Assembly: GCA_934444765.1 (NCBI GenBank)
Contig: CAKSDC010000001.1
Location: 124,001-188,000 of the forward strand
DNA from: an uncultured Oscillospiraceae bacterium
Lineage (GTDB): Bacteria; Bacillota; Clostridia; Oscillospirales; Ruminococcaceae
DNA length: 64,000 bases
Reading direction: 5' to 3'
The notes beneath the pieces are model-generated. The model ran no database searches. It saw only the letters and a program-made list of their open reading frames with translations, and was not told the DNA's origin. The stretch's first letter is position 1, and every line of letters starts with the position of its first letter. Below are positions 15,314 through 24,126 of this stretch, one piece after another. The translations under genes and the position numbers were made by a program.

Positions 15314-16401
15314 TAGGTATATATATACACGTTCCATTCTGTGCTACTAAGTGTCCATATTGTGACTTCTATTCTAACAGATACTCCAAAACTACCGCTA
15401 TAGAGTATGGCGACGCTATAGTTAGAAACTTACGATACTATTCCAAAGAGTACGACGTAAAAGCAGATACTCTATACTTTGGAGGTGGTACGCCGTCTTT
15501 AATGCCTATAGAAACTCTTAAACAGATAGTAGATACCGCTAAGGATACGTTCGGTATAGACGAACGTTCCGAAGTTACTTTAGAAGTTAATCCAAGGACT
15601 TTAAACACTACCAAGTTAGAGGCTTTGCGTAATATGGGCATTAATAGACTATCTATAGGGGTTCAATCCTGTGTAGATAGCGAACTTAAACTACTGGGAA
15701 GAAACAACACTTTTAAAGACTGCAAACAGACCGTTCAAAACGCTATAGATTGTGGCTTTAATAACATTTCTTGTGACCTTATGATAGGTATACCTAATCA
15801 GACTATGGATACTTTAGAGTATTCGTTAAATACTTTAGCCAGTTTAGATATTCAACATATATCTTCTTATATGTTAAAGATAGAAGAGGGTACTCCTTAT
15901 AGTAACGATAGTATACGTTCCATGTTGCCAGTAGACGACGTAGTAGCGGAAATGTATCTAAAGTCTGTAGAAGTTTTTAAACAGTATGGTTATGCTCAGT
16001 ATGAAGTATCTAACTTTGCAAAGAGTGGGTATCAAAGCAGACACAATAACAAGTATTGGCAATGCGTGGACTACTTAGGAATAGGTTGTGCATCACACTC
16101 TTGTATAGGTGGAAAGCGTTTTTGTGTGCCTTGTAGTACTCAGGAATATATATCTTGTAAAGTTCAGCCTATAGAGGTTACTGAAGAACGTCCGTACACT
16201 TTTGAAGAGGTTGGAATGTTAGCGTTAAGACTATCTACAGGTTTAGATATGTCTAAATATCCAAAGTATAAAAGTAGAGTACTATCTAAAGCTAAACCTC
16301 TTGAACGTTGTGGCTATTTAAACATAGTACAAGATACCATTTCGCTAACGGCTAAAGGTTTTTTAGTGTCTAACGCTATTATAGAAACACTAATACTATA
16401 G
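15310..16401 (+). CDS. hemW: Radical SAM protein HemW (heme chaperone, HemN-like)
   Basis: A 363-residue radical SAM enzyme. The iron-sulphur motif CATKCPYCDFYS (CxxxCxxC) lies at residues 11-22, followed by GGGTPSL, EVNPRTL, RLSIGVQS and the C-terminal HemN-type domain. The short N-terminus without the extra HemN domain, and the position after lepA, point to HemW (a heme chaperone in other bacteria) rather than true coproporphyrinogen dehydrogenase. No haem biosynthesis genes are nearby. Overlaps the preceding gene by 4 nt. Confidence 0.92.
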   Translation: MIGIYIHVPFCATKCPYCDFYSNRYSKTTAIEYGDAIVRNLRYYSKEYDVKADTLYFGGGTPSLMPIETLKQIVDTAKDTFGIDERSEVTLEVNPRTLNTTKLEALRNMGINRLSIGVQSCVDSELKLLGRNNTFKDCKQTVQNAIDCGFNNISCDLMIGIPNQTMDTLEYSLNTLASLDIQHISSYMLKIEEGTPYSNDSIRSMLPVDDVVAEMYLKSVEVFKQYGYAQYEVSNFAKSGYQSRHNNKYWQCVDYLGIGCASHSCIGGKRFCVPCSTQEYISCKVQPIEVTEERPYTFEEVGMLALRLSTGLDMSKYPKYKSRVLSKAKPLERCGYLNIVQDTISLTAKGFLVSNAIIETLIL

Positions 16402-16551
16402 TAGTTCGCACTTATTTGATACTTTTCACAAAATAGTATTCAAATATTTGGTAGTATCGTTTAAGTGTATGCGTTGACTTTTATTTAAAATACTGATATA
16501 ATTTAAGTATATGTTGCGTATTCTATTATTTTGTGGGAGGTCGATTTTAAG

Positions 16552-17088
16552 ATGAAACGTAAGTTAAAAGGCTTTACCTTAGTAGAACTTATAGTAGTTA
16601 TAGCTATTATAGGCGTACTTGCTGGAGTGTTAGTTCCAAGTGCCTCATATTGGATAAAAACTTCTAAGTTAAAGACCTGTAACAGTCAAGCTAAGACTGT
16701 ATTTAATACTGCCGTTACGGTATGTCAAGACTATCAATTAGAAGGTAAGGTTGATAAGGTAGTCGGTGGTAATGGCTATAGTAGTCTAAATAGTACAGAT
16801 ACTTCTAATAAGGCAGTCGAAAAGATTAAAACCAAACTCGGTATAGACTTTGATGACAAGGTTTGGTGCGTTAAAGTGGACGCTAACAACTATGACGACC
16901 CAAACACTTGCACTTTAAAAGTAGTATCCACACTATTTTCCGATAAGAGTTCTTCTGTATTCGTGGGTAGATATCCAGTACCTGCTAATGAAAGAGCTAC
17001 TGCTGGTTATGGTACTGCTATAACCGATGACCAATACTTTAACACTAATAAGAGTGTTTCTGACCCTATATACACTCCTACTACATAG
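16552..17088 (+). CDS. Type IV pilin-like protein (prepilin)
   Basis: A 178-residue prepilin: MKRKLKG before a GFTLVELIVVIAIIGVLAG-type cleavage and helix segment, the class III signal cleaved by prepilin peptidase before Phe. The rest is a soluble globular domain with two or three Cys and many Asn and Thr. GGGAGG lies 11 nt before the ATG at 16552. No pilus motor, peptidase or other pilin gene is adjacent, so it is an orphan; it could be a competence-type or surface pilus subunit encoded away from its machinery. Ends at a strong terminator. Confidence 0.88.
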   Translation: MKRKLKGFTLVELIVVIAIIGVLAGVLVPSASYWIKTSKLKTCNSQAKTVFNTAVTVCQDYQLEGKVDKVVGGNGYSSLNSTDTSNKAVEKIKTKLGIDFDDKVWCVKVDANNYDDPNTCTLKVVSTLFSDKSSSVFVGRYPVPANERATAGYGTAITDDQYFNTNKSVSDPIYTPTT

Positions 17089-17112
17089 TAGCAAGGTATT
17101 ATTTAAGATGTT

Positions 17113-17145
17113 AAAATCCTGTACCCACTTAGTACAGGATTTTTT
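17113..17145 (+). terminator. Terminator of the pilin gene
   Basis: 12-bp stem AAAATCCTGTAC/GTACAGGATTTT plus a T6 run. Confidence 0.9.
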
Positions 17146-17221
17146 GTACAAAAAAATGTTCATATTTTGTACATATTTTTTTAGAAAAGTACTTGTACAT
17201 AATTCGTTAATATGTTATAAT
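17144..17221 (+). promoter_or_regulatory. Response-regulator promoter with three TTGTACA repeats
   Basis: TTGTAC (17193-17198) and TATAAT (17216-17221) have a 17-bp spacer. The heptamer TTGTACA occurs at 17144, 17167 and 17193 (spacings 23 and 26 bp), the last overlapping the -35 box. These could be binding sites for the regulator itself; unproven. Confidence 0.5.
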
Positions 17222-17283
17222 AAAATAAGTCACAAAAAGTTCAAAAATTCTTAAAAATATTATTCTTAAAGGAGCTGATAGTT

Positions 17284-17988
17284 TTGTCAATAGGTACAGC
17301 ATTAATAGTAGATGACGATAGAAATACTTGCGAACTGTTAAAACAGTATATGGAAAAAGAAGGTTTTGCAGTTACTCTTGCCTATGACGGCAACGACGCA
17401 CTAATAAAGTTTAACCATGTATGTCCTGATATAATACTACTGGATATAGGTCTACCAGAAATAGACGGTTTTCAAATATGTAGGGAAGTAAGAAGAAAGT
17501 CCAACATAGCCATTATTATGATTACCGCTAAAAGCGAAACGTTCGATAAAGTTTTGGGTTTAGAACTCGGTGCAGACGACTATATTACTAAACCTTTTGA
17601 AATTAAAGAGGTTATGGCAAGAGTTAAAGCCGTATATCGTAGATGTGGTAAAAAGTCTTCCGATGCCGAAGTTAAAGAGGTTAGGTACGATAAGCTAATT
17701 ATCAATATGACGAGGTATGAACTTCGTATTAATGGTGAAGTTAAAGATACTCCACCTAAAGAGTTAGAACTACTGTTCTACTTAGCCTCTAACCCTAATA
17801 GAGTATATACAAGAAATCAACTATTAGATGAGGTTTGGGGCTTTGAATACTATGGGGACTCCCGTACTATAGACGTTCACATTAAAAGACTTAGAGAAAA
17901 ATTAGACAACGTTTCGGATAAGTGGTCTTTAACTACCGTTTGGGGTGTAGGCTACAAGTTTGAAGTCGATGAAAGCGAACTACAATAG
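17284..17988 (+). CDS. OmpR-family response regulator
   Basis: A 234-residue DNA-binding regulator. Receiver domain: acidic pair VDDDR near the N-terminus, phospho-acceptor Asp in ILLDIGLPE, Thr in MITAKSE, Lys in YITKPFE. C-terminal winged-helix domain with PPKELELLFYLASNP and GYKFE. It starts with TTG (17284) after AAAGGAG. No sensor kinase is adjacent; instead an HtrA-type protease follows 39 nt downstream, so this may be an orphan regulator of envelope protein quality control. Partner kinase is unknown. Confidence 0.93.
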   Translation: MSIGTALIVDDDRNTCELLKQYMEKEGFAVTLAYDGNDALIKFNHVCPDIILLDIGLPEIDGFQICREVRRKSNIAIIMITAKSETFDKVLGLELGADDYITKPFEIKEVMARVKAVYRRCGKKSSDAEVKEVRYDKLIINMTRYELRINGEVKDTPPKELELLFYLASNPNRVYTRNQLLDEVWGFEYYGDSRTIDVHIKRLREKLDNVSDKWSLTTVWGVGYKFEVDESELQ

Positions 17989-18027
17989 TATTATATAATA
18001 GCAAGTTACAAAGAAAGGTTTTTAACT

Positions 18028-19350
18028 ATGGAAGATAATATCAATAACAAAGATACCGATACTACTTCACATGACACTTTAAACGAGACTACTCCTATTC
18101 AAAATGTGGATACTTTAAATACTATGGATAACTCACAGGAACGTGAAAATACTAAAGAACAGGAAGAAAAGCAACACTTAGTAGATATGTACAACTTCTA
18201 TAAGTCCACTAAAGAAGAACGTACAGTAAAGACGGTAGTAAATAAAAAGTCTATAGCGTTGTTTACTACGTTCATGTGTGTGTGTGTGGTGGTATTTATA
18301 TCGTGTATAGTGCTAAGCATTAACGAACCTAATCTTGCAGAGGCGGAAGACACTATCGGTAGTAGTGATAATACTACTCTTGAAGATAGCACTAACTATG
18401 ACTTTTCTAAAAACGACGGAATAGTAATAAATCAGTATAACCCACCAGAACGTTCCGATAGCACCTATATGAACGAAGACGGTACGTATACTGTAGCTGG
18501 TGTTGCTAAGTATTCAGGAAGTTCAGTATTAGCTATATACGTTTCCAAAGACGGCGTAACTCTAAACGGAATGGGTTCTGGAATAGTGTTCAGTGACCAA
18601 GGATATATATTAACTAACGCTCACGTAGTACAAGATGCTAACTATATCGTGGGTATCACACAAGATGGCACTCAACTAAGTCTAAGTTTTGTTGGCATGG
18701 ATACCGATTTAGACGTTGCAGTGTTACAGTCAAGCGATACCAACATAGAAGTAGCTACTATGGGTAATTCCGACGACGTAATCCTTGGCGAACAGGTAGT
18801 AGCTATAGGAAATCCAGCAGGATTAACAGGTACAGTAACTTCTGGTATAGTTTCAAGTTTGGATAGAAATAATATATCTTCAGTGGATAGCGACGTAAAC
18901 TATATCCAAACCGATACGGCATTAAGTCCAGGAAGTTCGGGTGGTGCATTGTTTAATATGTATGGTCAAGTAATAGGAATTACTACTTTAAAGATATCCG
19001 AAGACGATACTTACGAAAGTTTAGGCTTTGCTATACGTATCAACGACGCTTTAGAGTGTGCCGAAAGACTAATTCAAAATAGATTTAAAATAGGTATAGA
19101 GTTCAACTTTAAAAATAACGAAATAGAAGTATCTAAGATTAATCAAAACTGTAGCATAGCTAATACAGAGTTGAAAGTTGGAGACGTAATAACTCAAATA
19201 AACGGTATAGACGTATACGACTATTCATCCGTAATGGGTGCTTTAGAAGGTAGTCAACCAGGGGATACCGTCACTGCTAAGTTAGAAAGACGTTCACAAG
19301 ACGGTTTAAAGTCCGAAGTGTATATACAGTTTCAGTTAATGCCATATTAA
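18028..19350 (+). CDS. HtrA/DegP-like membrane-anchored serine protease with PDZ domain
   Basis: A 440-residue S1C protease. An acidic cytoplasmic N-terminus (about 75 residues) is followed by one membrane helix (IALFTTFMCVCVVVFISCIV), so the protease domain is extracytoplasmic. Catalytic triad: His in TNAHVVQDAN, Asp in DTDLDVAVLQ, Ser in LSPGSSGGALFN. The C-terminal PDZ domain contains VGDVITQINGIDV. HtrA proteins degrade misfolded exported proteins. Co-transcription with the response regulator upstream is likely from the 39-nt gap and lack of a terminator. Confidence 0.93.
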   Translation: MEDNINNKDTDTTSHDTLNETTPIQNVDTLNTMDNSQERENTKEQEEKQHLVDMYNFYKSTKEERTVKTVVNKKSIALFTTFMCVCVVVFISCIVLSINEPNLAEAEDTIGSSDNTTLEDSTNYDFSKNDGIVINQYNPPERSDSTYMNEDGTYTVAGVAKYSGSSVLAIYVSKDGVTLNGMGSGIVFSDQGYILTNAHVVQDANYIVGITQDGTQLSLSFVGMDTDLDVAVLQSSDTNIEVATMGNSDDVILGEQVVAIGNPAGLTGTVTSGIVSSLDRNNISSVDSDVNYIQTDTALSPGSSGGALFNMYGQVIGITTLKISEDDTYESLGFAIRINDALECAERLIQNRFKIGIEFNFKNNEIEVSKINQNCSIANTELKVGDVITQINGIDVYDYSSVMGALEGSQPGDTVTAKLERRSQDGLKSEVYIQFQLMPY

Positions 19351-19404
19351 TATTTTAGAGTATTAAATATACTATAATATCATTTTTGCACAAAAAATGC
19401 AGTT

Positions 19405-19453
19405 AAACTTGCAAATGTTTCTACTTGAAAATTTGCAAGTTTGAGTGTATTAT
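19405..19453 (+). promoter_or_regulatory. Lipoprotein-gene promoter flanked by perfect inverted repeat (operator-like)
   Basis: TTGAAA (19425-19430) and TATTAT (19448-19453) have a 17-bp spacer. A perfect 12-bp inverted repeat, AAACTTGCAAAT (19405-19416) and ATTTGCAAGTTT (19431-19442), brackets the -35 box. The right arm fills most of the spacer, so a bound repressor would block polymerase. The repeat has no T-run, which argues against a terminator of htrA. Confidence 0.6.
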
Positions 19454-19469
19454 ATATAGTATAAGTCTA

Positions 19470-19503
19470 AAGTAATGTTATCAAATTGGTAAAACGATTA
19501 CTT
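19470..19503 (+). promoter_or_regulatory. 5' leader hairpin of the lipoprotein gene
   Basis: AAGTAAT/ATTACTT with an inner TTATC/GGTAA stem begins about 10 nt after the predicted transcript start. The leader continues for about 100 nt to the ribosome site. Confidence 0.45.
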
Positions 19504-19603
19504 ATTACTAAATCTTGGATAGGCTTATAATGTATGGAAAAATACGGTTAATTCATACTAACGTGTATGGAGAATATATCTTTTGAGTTAAGGAGATTAT
19601 ACT

Positions 19604-20458
19604 ATGAAAAAGAAACTTGCAATATTAATGTCTATTTTAATGTTATCTACTATGATGACCGCTTGCGGTAGCAAAGATACTGGAGATACTGCTTCCGACG
19701 ATACTACTACTACCACTACTACTGCTGAAGAAACTACCGAAGCAGAAGAAGAGGAAACTACAGTTGCTGACGAAACTACTGAGGCAGAAGAAGAAGAAAC
19801 TACTGCTTATGTACTTCCAGAAGGCACAGTAGCAGAAGACGGCGACGCTTATCTTGCTTTTGGTGACTCTCAATGGTGGCTACAATACGGCGGTGAAGAT
19901 ATGGAACCTCTATCTTACGGTGCACAAGTAGCACATATCGACGGCGAAGGTACTTATACTGTAAGTTTAGACGCTTCTAATGAAGACGCTGTAGGCATGA
20001 ACGGTGTAGATAGCATAGGTGGTTGCTCATTCTGTGCAATAGTAATCAAGAATGGTGAAACTTTATTCCCTAATCAAGAATACGCTATTACTGTAGATAG
20101 CATAGTAGTAGACGGTACCGAAGTAGAACTAACTTCTAAGAACTACAATAACTACGAAGACGGCAACCTACGTTCTAACATATTCAACTCTTATGTTACC
20201 GAAGCTCCTACCGAAGGCGTTTGGACTGCTGACGGTGATATCTCTGGTATATCCGCACAAGTAGTACCAGCTTCTACTTTCGATAACTTCTCTACTTTAG
20301 AGATAACCTTTACAGTATCTGCTACAGGTTCTGCCTCCAACGGTGGCGATAGTGATAGCGAAGAAACTTCTGCTGATGATAGTTCAGATGAAGAAAGTTC
20401 CGCAGAAGAAACCAGTGCAGACGATAGTTCAGCTGAAGAAACTACCGAGGCTGAATAG
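19604..20458 (+). CDS. Surface lipoprotein with Thr/Glu-rich linker and tail
   Basis: A 284-residue lipoprotein. The signal peptide ends in the lipobox STMMTAC, followed by a Thr/Glu linker with the repeated unit ETTEAEEEETT. A globular domain of about 160 residues (YLAFGDSQWWLQYGG onward) looks beta-rich and binding-module-like (NEDAVGMNGVDSIGGCSFCAIVIKNG, cut here to key parts), and a Ser/Glu/Asp-rich tail ends the protein. The fold could be a carbohydrate-binding-module-like sandwich, but I cannot name a family. Preceded by an operator-like inverted repeat and followed by a terminator, so it is an independently regulated single gene. Confidence 0.85.
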   Translation: MKKKLAILMSILMLSTMMTACGSKDTGDTASDDTTTTTTTAEETTEAEEEETTVADETTEAEEEETTAYVLPEGTVAEDGDAYLAFGDSQWWLQYGGEDMEPLSYGAQVAHIDGEGTYTVSLDASNEDAVGMNGVDSIGGCSFCAIVIKNGETLFPNQEYAITVDSIVVDGTEVELTSKNYNNYEDGNLRSNIFNSYVTEAPTEGVWTADGDISGISAQVVPASTFDNFSTLEITFTVSATGSASNGGDSDSEETSADDSSDEESSAEETSADDSSAEETTEAE

Positions 20459-20485
20459 TAAATACGTAACTATTAATACTATAGC

Positions 20486-20522
20486 AAAGTACACTTTTAT
20501 ACTCTTAAAAGTGTACTTTTTT
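20486..20522 (+). terminator. Terminator of the lipoprotein gene
   Basis: 14-bp perfect stem AAAGTACACTTTTA/TAAAAGTGTACTTT with a T6 run. Confidence 0.9.
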
Positions 20523-20635
20523 GCTATATACTTGGTTTTAAATTTTTAGTGTATATATATCCAGTATTTTGTGAAAAACAGTCATATTTTTGGTGTTATA
20601 ACGTCTAAAAAGTGTAGCAGTTTAATATAAAACTC

Positions 20636-20738
20636 TTGATTTAAACTAAATACTATGTTATAATTATTAATGCAAAGACTACTATATACTTATAGAATAG
20701 ATATCAAAAATATTACCATTATTAACTAAGTATATAGT
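20636..20738 (+). promoter_or_regulatory. Promoter and leader hairpin of the oxidoreductase operon
   Basis: TTGATT (20636-20641) and TATAAT (20659-20664), 17-bp spacer. A perfect 12-bp inverted repeat, ACTATATACTTA (20681-20692) and TAAGTATATAGT (20727-20738), folds the leader about 10 nt after the predicted start. Confidence 0.65.
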
Positions 20739-20780
20739 ATCAACATGGTGCGTTTTGGTTTAGAAAGGTATTATAATACT

Positions 20781-21443
20781 ATGAAAAAGATTACTATACT
20801 AACTGGTCACTACGGTGCAGGTAAGACTAATATGTGTGTAAATATGGCTTTGGAACTTGCCGATAAGGGTTCTAAAGTTTCGGTTATAGACTTAGATACT
20901 GTAAATCCATACTTCCGTACTGCCGACTTTAAGTCACTGTTTAAAGATAAAAACGTTGAGTTAATAAGTTCGGTATTCGCTAACACTAACTTAGATACTC
21001 CCGCTATTACTTTTGGTATCGAGAGTGTAGTTAAAGAAGACGGCTATCTATTAATAGACGTTGGTGGCGACGATATGGGGGCTTATGCTTTGGGACAGTA
21101 TTCTAATATGCTATCTAACTATAGCGATAGTTTAGATATGCTATACGTAATAAACGGCTATAGATACCTTACTAAAACTCCTGAAGAGGCTTTCGAAGTT
21201 ATGCAAAGTATAGAAGCATCTTCTCGTATTAGGCATACTGGTATTATTAACAACTCCAATCTTGGAGATGAAACTACTATACTAACGGTGGAAAGTTCAC
21301 GACCTTTTGCCGAGGGCGTGGCTAAACTGTCTAACTTGCCTATAGTAAGAACGGCGTATCCATATTATGCCTTAGCCGATAACGTTAAACAAGACGACGC
21401 ATACTATATTAAACGATACGTTAAACCTATCTGGGAAAGATAA
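20781..21443 (+). CDS. MinD/CobQ-type P-loop ATPase linked to ferredoxin oxidoreductase genes
   Basis: A 220-residue ParA/MinD-superfamily ATPase. Deviant Walker A LTGHYGAGKTNM near the N-terminus, switch segment VIDLDTVNPYFRTAD, Walker B-like YLLIDVGGDDMG. ATG 20781 follows AGAAAGG; the upstream in-frame extension is not homologous. It is the first gene before four genes for a 2-oxoacid:ferredoxin oxidoreductase. Related ATPases act as cluster carriers or membrane-positioning factors, so a role in iron-sulphur assembly or localisation of the enzyme is possible but is inference. Confidence 0.85.
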   Translation: MKKITILTGHYGAGKTNMCVNMALELADKGSKVSVIDLDTVNPYFRTADFKSLFKDKNVELISSVFANTNLDTPAITFGIESVVKEDGYLLIDVGGDDMGAYALGQYSNMLSNYSDSLDMLYVINGYRYLTKTPEEAFEVMQSIEASSRIRHTGIINNSNLGDETTILTVESSRPFAEGVAKLSNLPIVRTAYPYYALADNVKQDDAYYIKRYVKPIWER

Positions 21444-21546
21444 CAGAATACTAATGTTAGTTTAATATTTATGGATTATTATAGATTATAAATATAGTAC
21501 GAGCCGTTAGGCTCTACTCTTTTTGGAATTGAAAGGAAGCGAGAAA

Positions 21547-21753
21547 ATGGCACTAATGACGGTAAACTTTGAAAAATGCAAAGGTTGTGCGTTATGCACT
21601 TCCGTATGCCCAAAAAAAATAGTCGCTATTCAAAAAGAAAAACGTAACTCAAAGGGGTACTTTACTGCTACTTGTATAGATAATTCGCAGTGTATAGGTT
21701 GTACAATGTGTGCTATAATGTGTCCCGATTGTGCTATAACTATAGAAAAGTAA
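21547..21753 (+). CDS. 2-oxoacid:ferredoxin oxidoreductase delta subunit (2[4Fe-4S] ferredoxin)
   Basis: A 68-residue ferredoxin-type subunit with two CxxCxxCxxxCP motifs, CKGCALCTSVCP and CIGCTMCAIMCP, each for one [4Fe-4S] cluster. It carries electrons from the TPP site to free ferredoxin. ATG 21547 is preceded by GAAAGGAAGCGAGAAA; a TTG 24 nt earlier is less likely. Second gene of the operon, directly before the alpha subunit. Confidence 0.92.
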   Translation: MALMTVNFEKCKGCALCTSVCPKKIVAIQKEKRNSKGYFTATCIDNSQCIGCTMCAIMCPDCAITIEK

Positions 21754-21768
21754 GTCGGGGTGATTAGT

Positions 21769-22830
21769 TTGGAAAGAAATTTAATGAAAGGTAATGAGGC
21801 TCTTGCCGAAACTGCTATTAGAGTGGGTTGTAAGTGTTATTTTGGATATCCTATTACACCACAGACAGAACTTGCTGCGTATATGTCTAAACGTATGCCG
21901 AATGTAGAAGGCGGTGTGTTCTTACAAGCAGAGTCCGAAATTGCCGCTATAAATATGGTGTTAGGAGCCTCTGCGTCAGGAGTTAGAGCTATGACTTCAT
22001 CGTCGTCGCCAGGTATTTCTTTAAAGTCCGAAGGTATATCCTATATGGCAGGTTGCGACCTACCGGGAGTAATAGTAAACGTTCAAAGAGGTGGTCCAGG
22101 TTTGGGAGGTATTCAGCCATCGCAATCGGACTATTGGCAAGCTACTAAGGGATTAGGACATGGAGACTTTCATATATTAGTATTTGCTCCAGCATCCGTT
22201 CAAGAGATTATAGACTTAACCGTTAAGGCGTTCGATAGTGCCGACCAATACCGTATGCCTGCTATGATATTAGCAGACGGTCTATTGGGTCAAATGATGG
22301 AACCTGTTACTTTCCCAGAACTTAAACATAACACGTTCAATAAAGATTGGGCTTGTAACGGTCACGGCAATAAGCGAAAGCATAATATAATAAATTCGTT
22401 ATACTTAAACGCTGAACAGCTTGAACATACTATATTAGAACGTTTTAAACGCTACAAAGTAGTGGAGCAAGAACTACATATGTCCGAAAGCTATCTTACC
22501 AATGATGCCGATATAGTATTAGTAGCCTATGGTGCAAGTGCCAGAGTAGTTAAGTCGGCAGTCATAGAAGCAAGAAGTATGGGCATTAAGGCTGGTCTGT
22601 TTAGACCTATTACACTATGGCCTTTCCCAGTAGAAGAGATTAATAGAGATACTAAGTCTTGTAGTCAGCTACTATGTGTAGAAATGTCTATGGGACAAAT
22701 GGTAGACGATGTTAAGTTGGCTATTAACTGTTCTAAACCAGTATCGTTTTTTGGTAGAACTGGCGGTGTTATTCCTACTCCTAAAGAAGTACTTAACAAG
22801 ATTATTGAACTCTCTGGAGGTGTAAAGTAA
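21769..22830 (+). CDS. 2-oxoacid:ferredoxin oxidoreductase alpha subunit
   Basis: Pyrimidine-binding/transketolase-like subunit of a four-subunit oxidoreductase that converts a 2-oxoacid plus CoA to acyl-CoA, CO2 and reduced ferredoxin. Markers: KGNEALAETAIRVGCKCYFGYPITPQTE, cut at the conserved GYPITP; the GASASGVRAMTSSSSPG segment; RGGPGLGGIQPSQ, characteristic of the KorA/VorB type. TTG 21769 is favoured because GGGGTGAT forms the ribosome site; GTG 21760 is the alternative. Overlaps the beta subunit by TAATG. Substrate (2-oxoglutarate or branched-chain 2-oxoacids) cannot be decided here. Confidence 0.92.
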   Translation: MERNLMKGNEALAETAIRVGCKCYFGYPITPQTELAAYMSKRMPNVEGGVFLQAESEIAAINMVLGASASGVRAMTSSSSPGISLKSEGISYMAGCDLPGVIVNVQRGGPGLGGIQPSQSDYWQATKGLGHGDFHILVFAPASVQEIIDLTVKAFDSADQYRMPAMILADGLLGQMMEPVTFPELKHNTFNKDWACNGHGNKRKHNIINSLYLNAEQLEHTILERFKRYKVVEQELHMSESYLTNDADIVLVAYGASARVVKSAVIEARSMGIKAGLFRPITLWPFPVEEINRDTKSCSQLLCVEMSMGQMVDDVKLAINCSKPVSFFGRTGGVIPTPKEVLNKIIELSGGVK

Positions 22831-23576
22831 TGGCTATAATCTTTGAAAGACCACACTCTTTATTAGACGTTTCTACTACTTACTGCCCAGGTTGTACACA
22901 CGGTATAGTACATAGGTTAGTCTGCGAGGTAATAGACGAAATGAACATAGAAGGCGACATTATAGGTATATGTCCTGTAGGATGTTCGGTTACTGCTTAC
23001 GACTACTTTGGTTGTGATATGATAGAAGCTCCTCATGGTAGAGCGCCAGCCGTAGCTACTGGTGTAAAAAGAGCCAATCCTAACAAGTATGTATTTACAT
23101 ATCAAGGCGACGGCGACCTTGCTGCAATAGGTACTGCCGAAACGGTTCATAGTGCCACCAGAGGCGAAAATATTACTATAATATTTATAAATAACACTAT
23201 ATACGGAATGACTGGTGGTCAAATGGCACCTACTACACTACCTAATCAGGTTACACAGACTACCCCTTATGGTAGAGATACTAACGTGGCAGGATATCCA
23301 GTGCGTATGTGCGAAATGTTAGCTACTCTTAGTGGTACTGCTTTAGCACAAAGAACCTCTGTTGATAGCATAGCCAACATTAAAGACTGCAAAGATGCTA
23401 TTCGCAAAGCGTTTAGATATCAACAGGAAAAGAAAGGTTTTTCTATAGTGGAAGTACTCTCTTCTTGTCCTACTAACTGGGGCATGACACCTCTTGAAGC
23501 GTTGGAAAGAATTAGAACTGAATGTATTCCATACTATCCTTTAGGTGTATACAAAGATATTGGAGAGGAGAAGTAA
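22830..23576 (+). CDS. 2-oxoacid:ferredoxin oxidoreductase beta subunit (TPP-binding)
   Basis: A 248-residue TPP-binding subunit. CPGCTHGIVHR near residue 20, APHGRAPAVATGVKRANP, and the TPP/Mg motif GDGDLAAIGTAE followed by NNTIYGMTGGQMAPTT. The ATG overlaps the alpha stop codon, so translation is coupled. The GGQMAPTT segment is shared by KorB and VorA types. Acts with the alpha, gamma and delta subunits encoded in the same operon. Confidence 0.93.
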   Translation: MAIIFERPHSLLDVSTTYCPGCTHGIVHRLVCEVIDEMNIEGDIIGICPVGCSVTAYDYFGCDMIEAPHGRAPAVATGVKRANPNKYVFTYQGDGDLAAIGTAETVHSATRGENITIIFINNTIYGMTGGQMAPTTLPNQVTQTTPYGRDTNVAGYPVRMCEMLATLSGTALAQRTSVDSIANIKDCKDAIRKAFRYQQEKKGFSIVEVLSSCPTNWGMTPLEALERIRTECIPYYPLGVYKDIGEEK

Positions 23577-23578
23577 TT

Positions 23579-24109
23579 ATGACTACCGAAGTAATTCTTG
23601 CAGGGTTTGGAGGTCAAGGCATACTGTTTGCAGGTAAAGTTTTAGCATATTGTGGTCTGTTAGACGATAAAGAGGTTACTTGGTTACCTTCATACGGTCC
23701 TGAAATGCGTGGCGGTACTGCTAACTGTAGCGTGTGTATTTCGGAAGATATTATAGGTTCGCCTTTAGTTACCGAACCTAACGTATTAATAGCTATGAAC
23801 CAACCTTCATATATTAAGTTTATAGATAAGGTTCAATCTAAGGGTAAGGCTTTTATAGATAGTACCTTAGTACCTGATAGGTCGCCACGTGATGACATAG
23901 AATGTCACTATATACCAGCTACTCAAATAGCAGACGAAAACGGTCTTCATGGTATGGCTAATATAGTACTGTTGGGCAACTTTATGAAAGAAACTGGCAT
24001 ATGTGCCATGGATACCATAAAAAAAGCCTTTGAACACGTAGTGCCACCTAAGAAGTCGCATCTAATAGATGCTAATTTAAAAGCCATTCAGTTAGGTATG
24101 GCTTATTAA
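23579..24109 (+). CDS. 2-oxoacid:ferredoxin oxidoreductase gamma subunit
   Basis: A 176-residue subunit with the gamma-domain signature LAGFGGQGILFAGKVLA at the N-terminus, then WLPSYGPEMRGGTANCSV and the C-terminal PPKKSHLIDANLKA. ATG 23579 follows GGAGAGGAG and lies 2 nt after the beta stop. Last gene of the operon. Its C-terminus converges with ftsH; a hairpin lies between them but its T-run favours the ftsH direction. Confidence 0.93.
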   Translation: MTTEVILAGFGGQGILFAGKVLAYCGLLDDKEVTWLPSYGPEMRGGTANCSVCISEDIIGSPLVTEPNVLIAMNQPSYIKFIDKVQSKGKAFIDSTLVPDRSPRDDIECHYIPATQIADENGLHGMANIVLLGNFMKETGICAMDTIKKAFEHVVPPKKSHLIDANLKAIQLGMAY

Positions 24110-24126
24110 GTAAAAGTATAGAATTG

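Noticed and set aside
16552..17088. Type IV pilus or competence operon
   Set aside because: Only one pilin gene occurs; no ATPase, membrane platform or peptidase gene is adjacent.
18028..19350. Sensor kinase partner for the response regulator
   Set aside because: The downstream gene is a protease (HtrA triad and PDZ) with no histidine kinase motifs.
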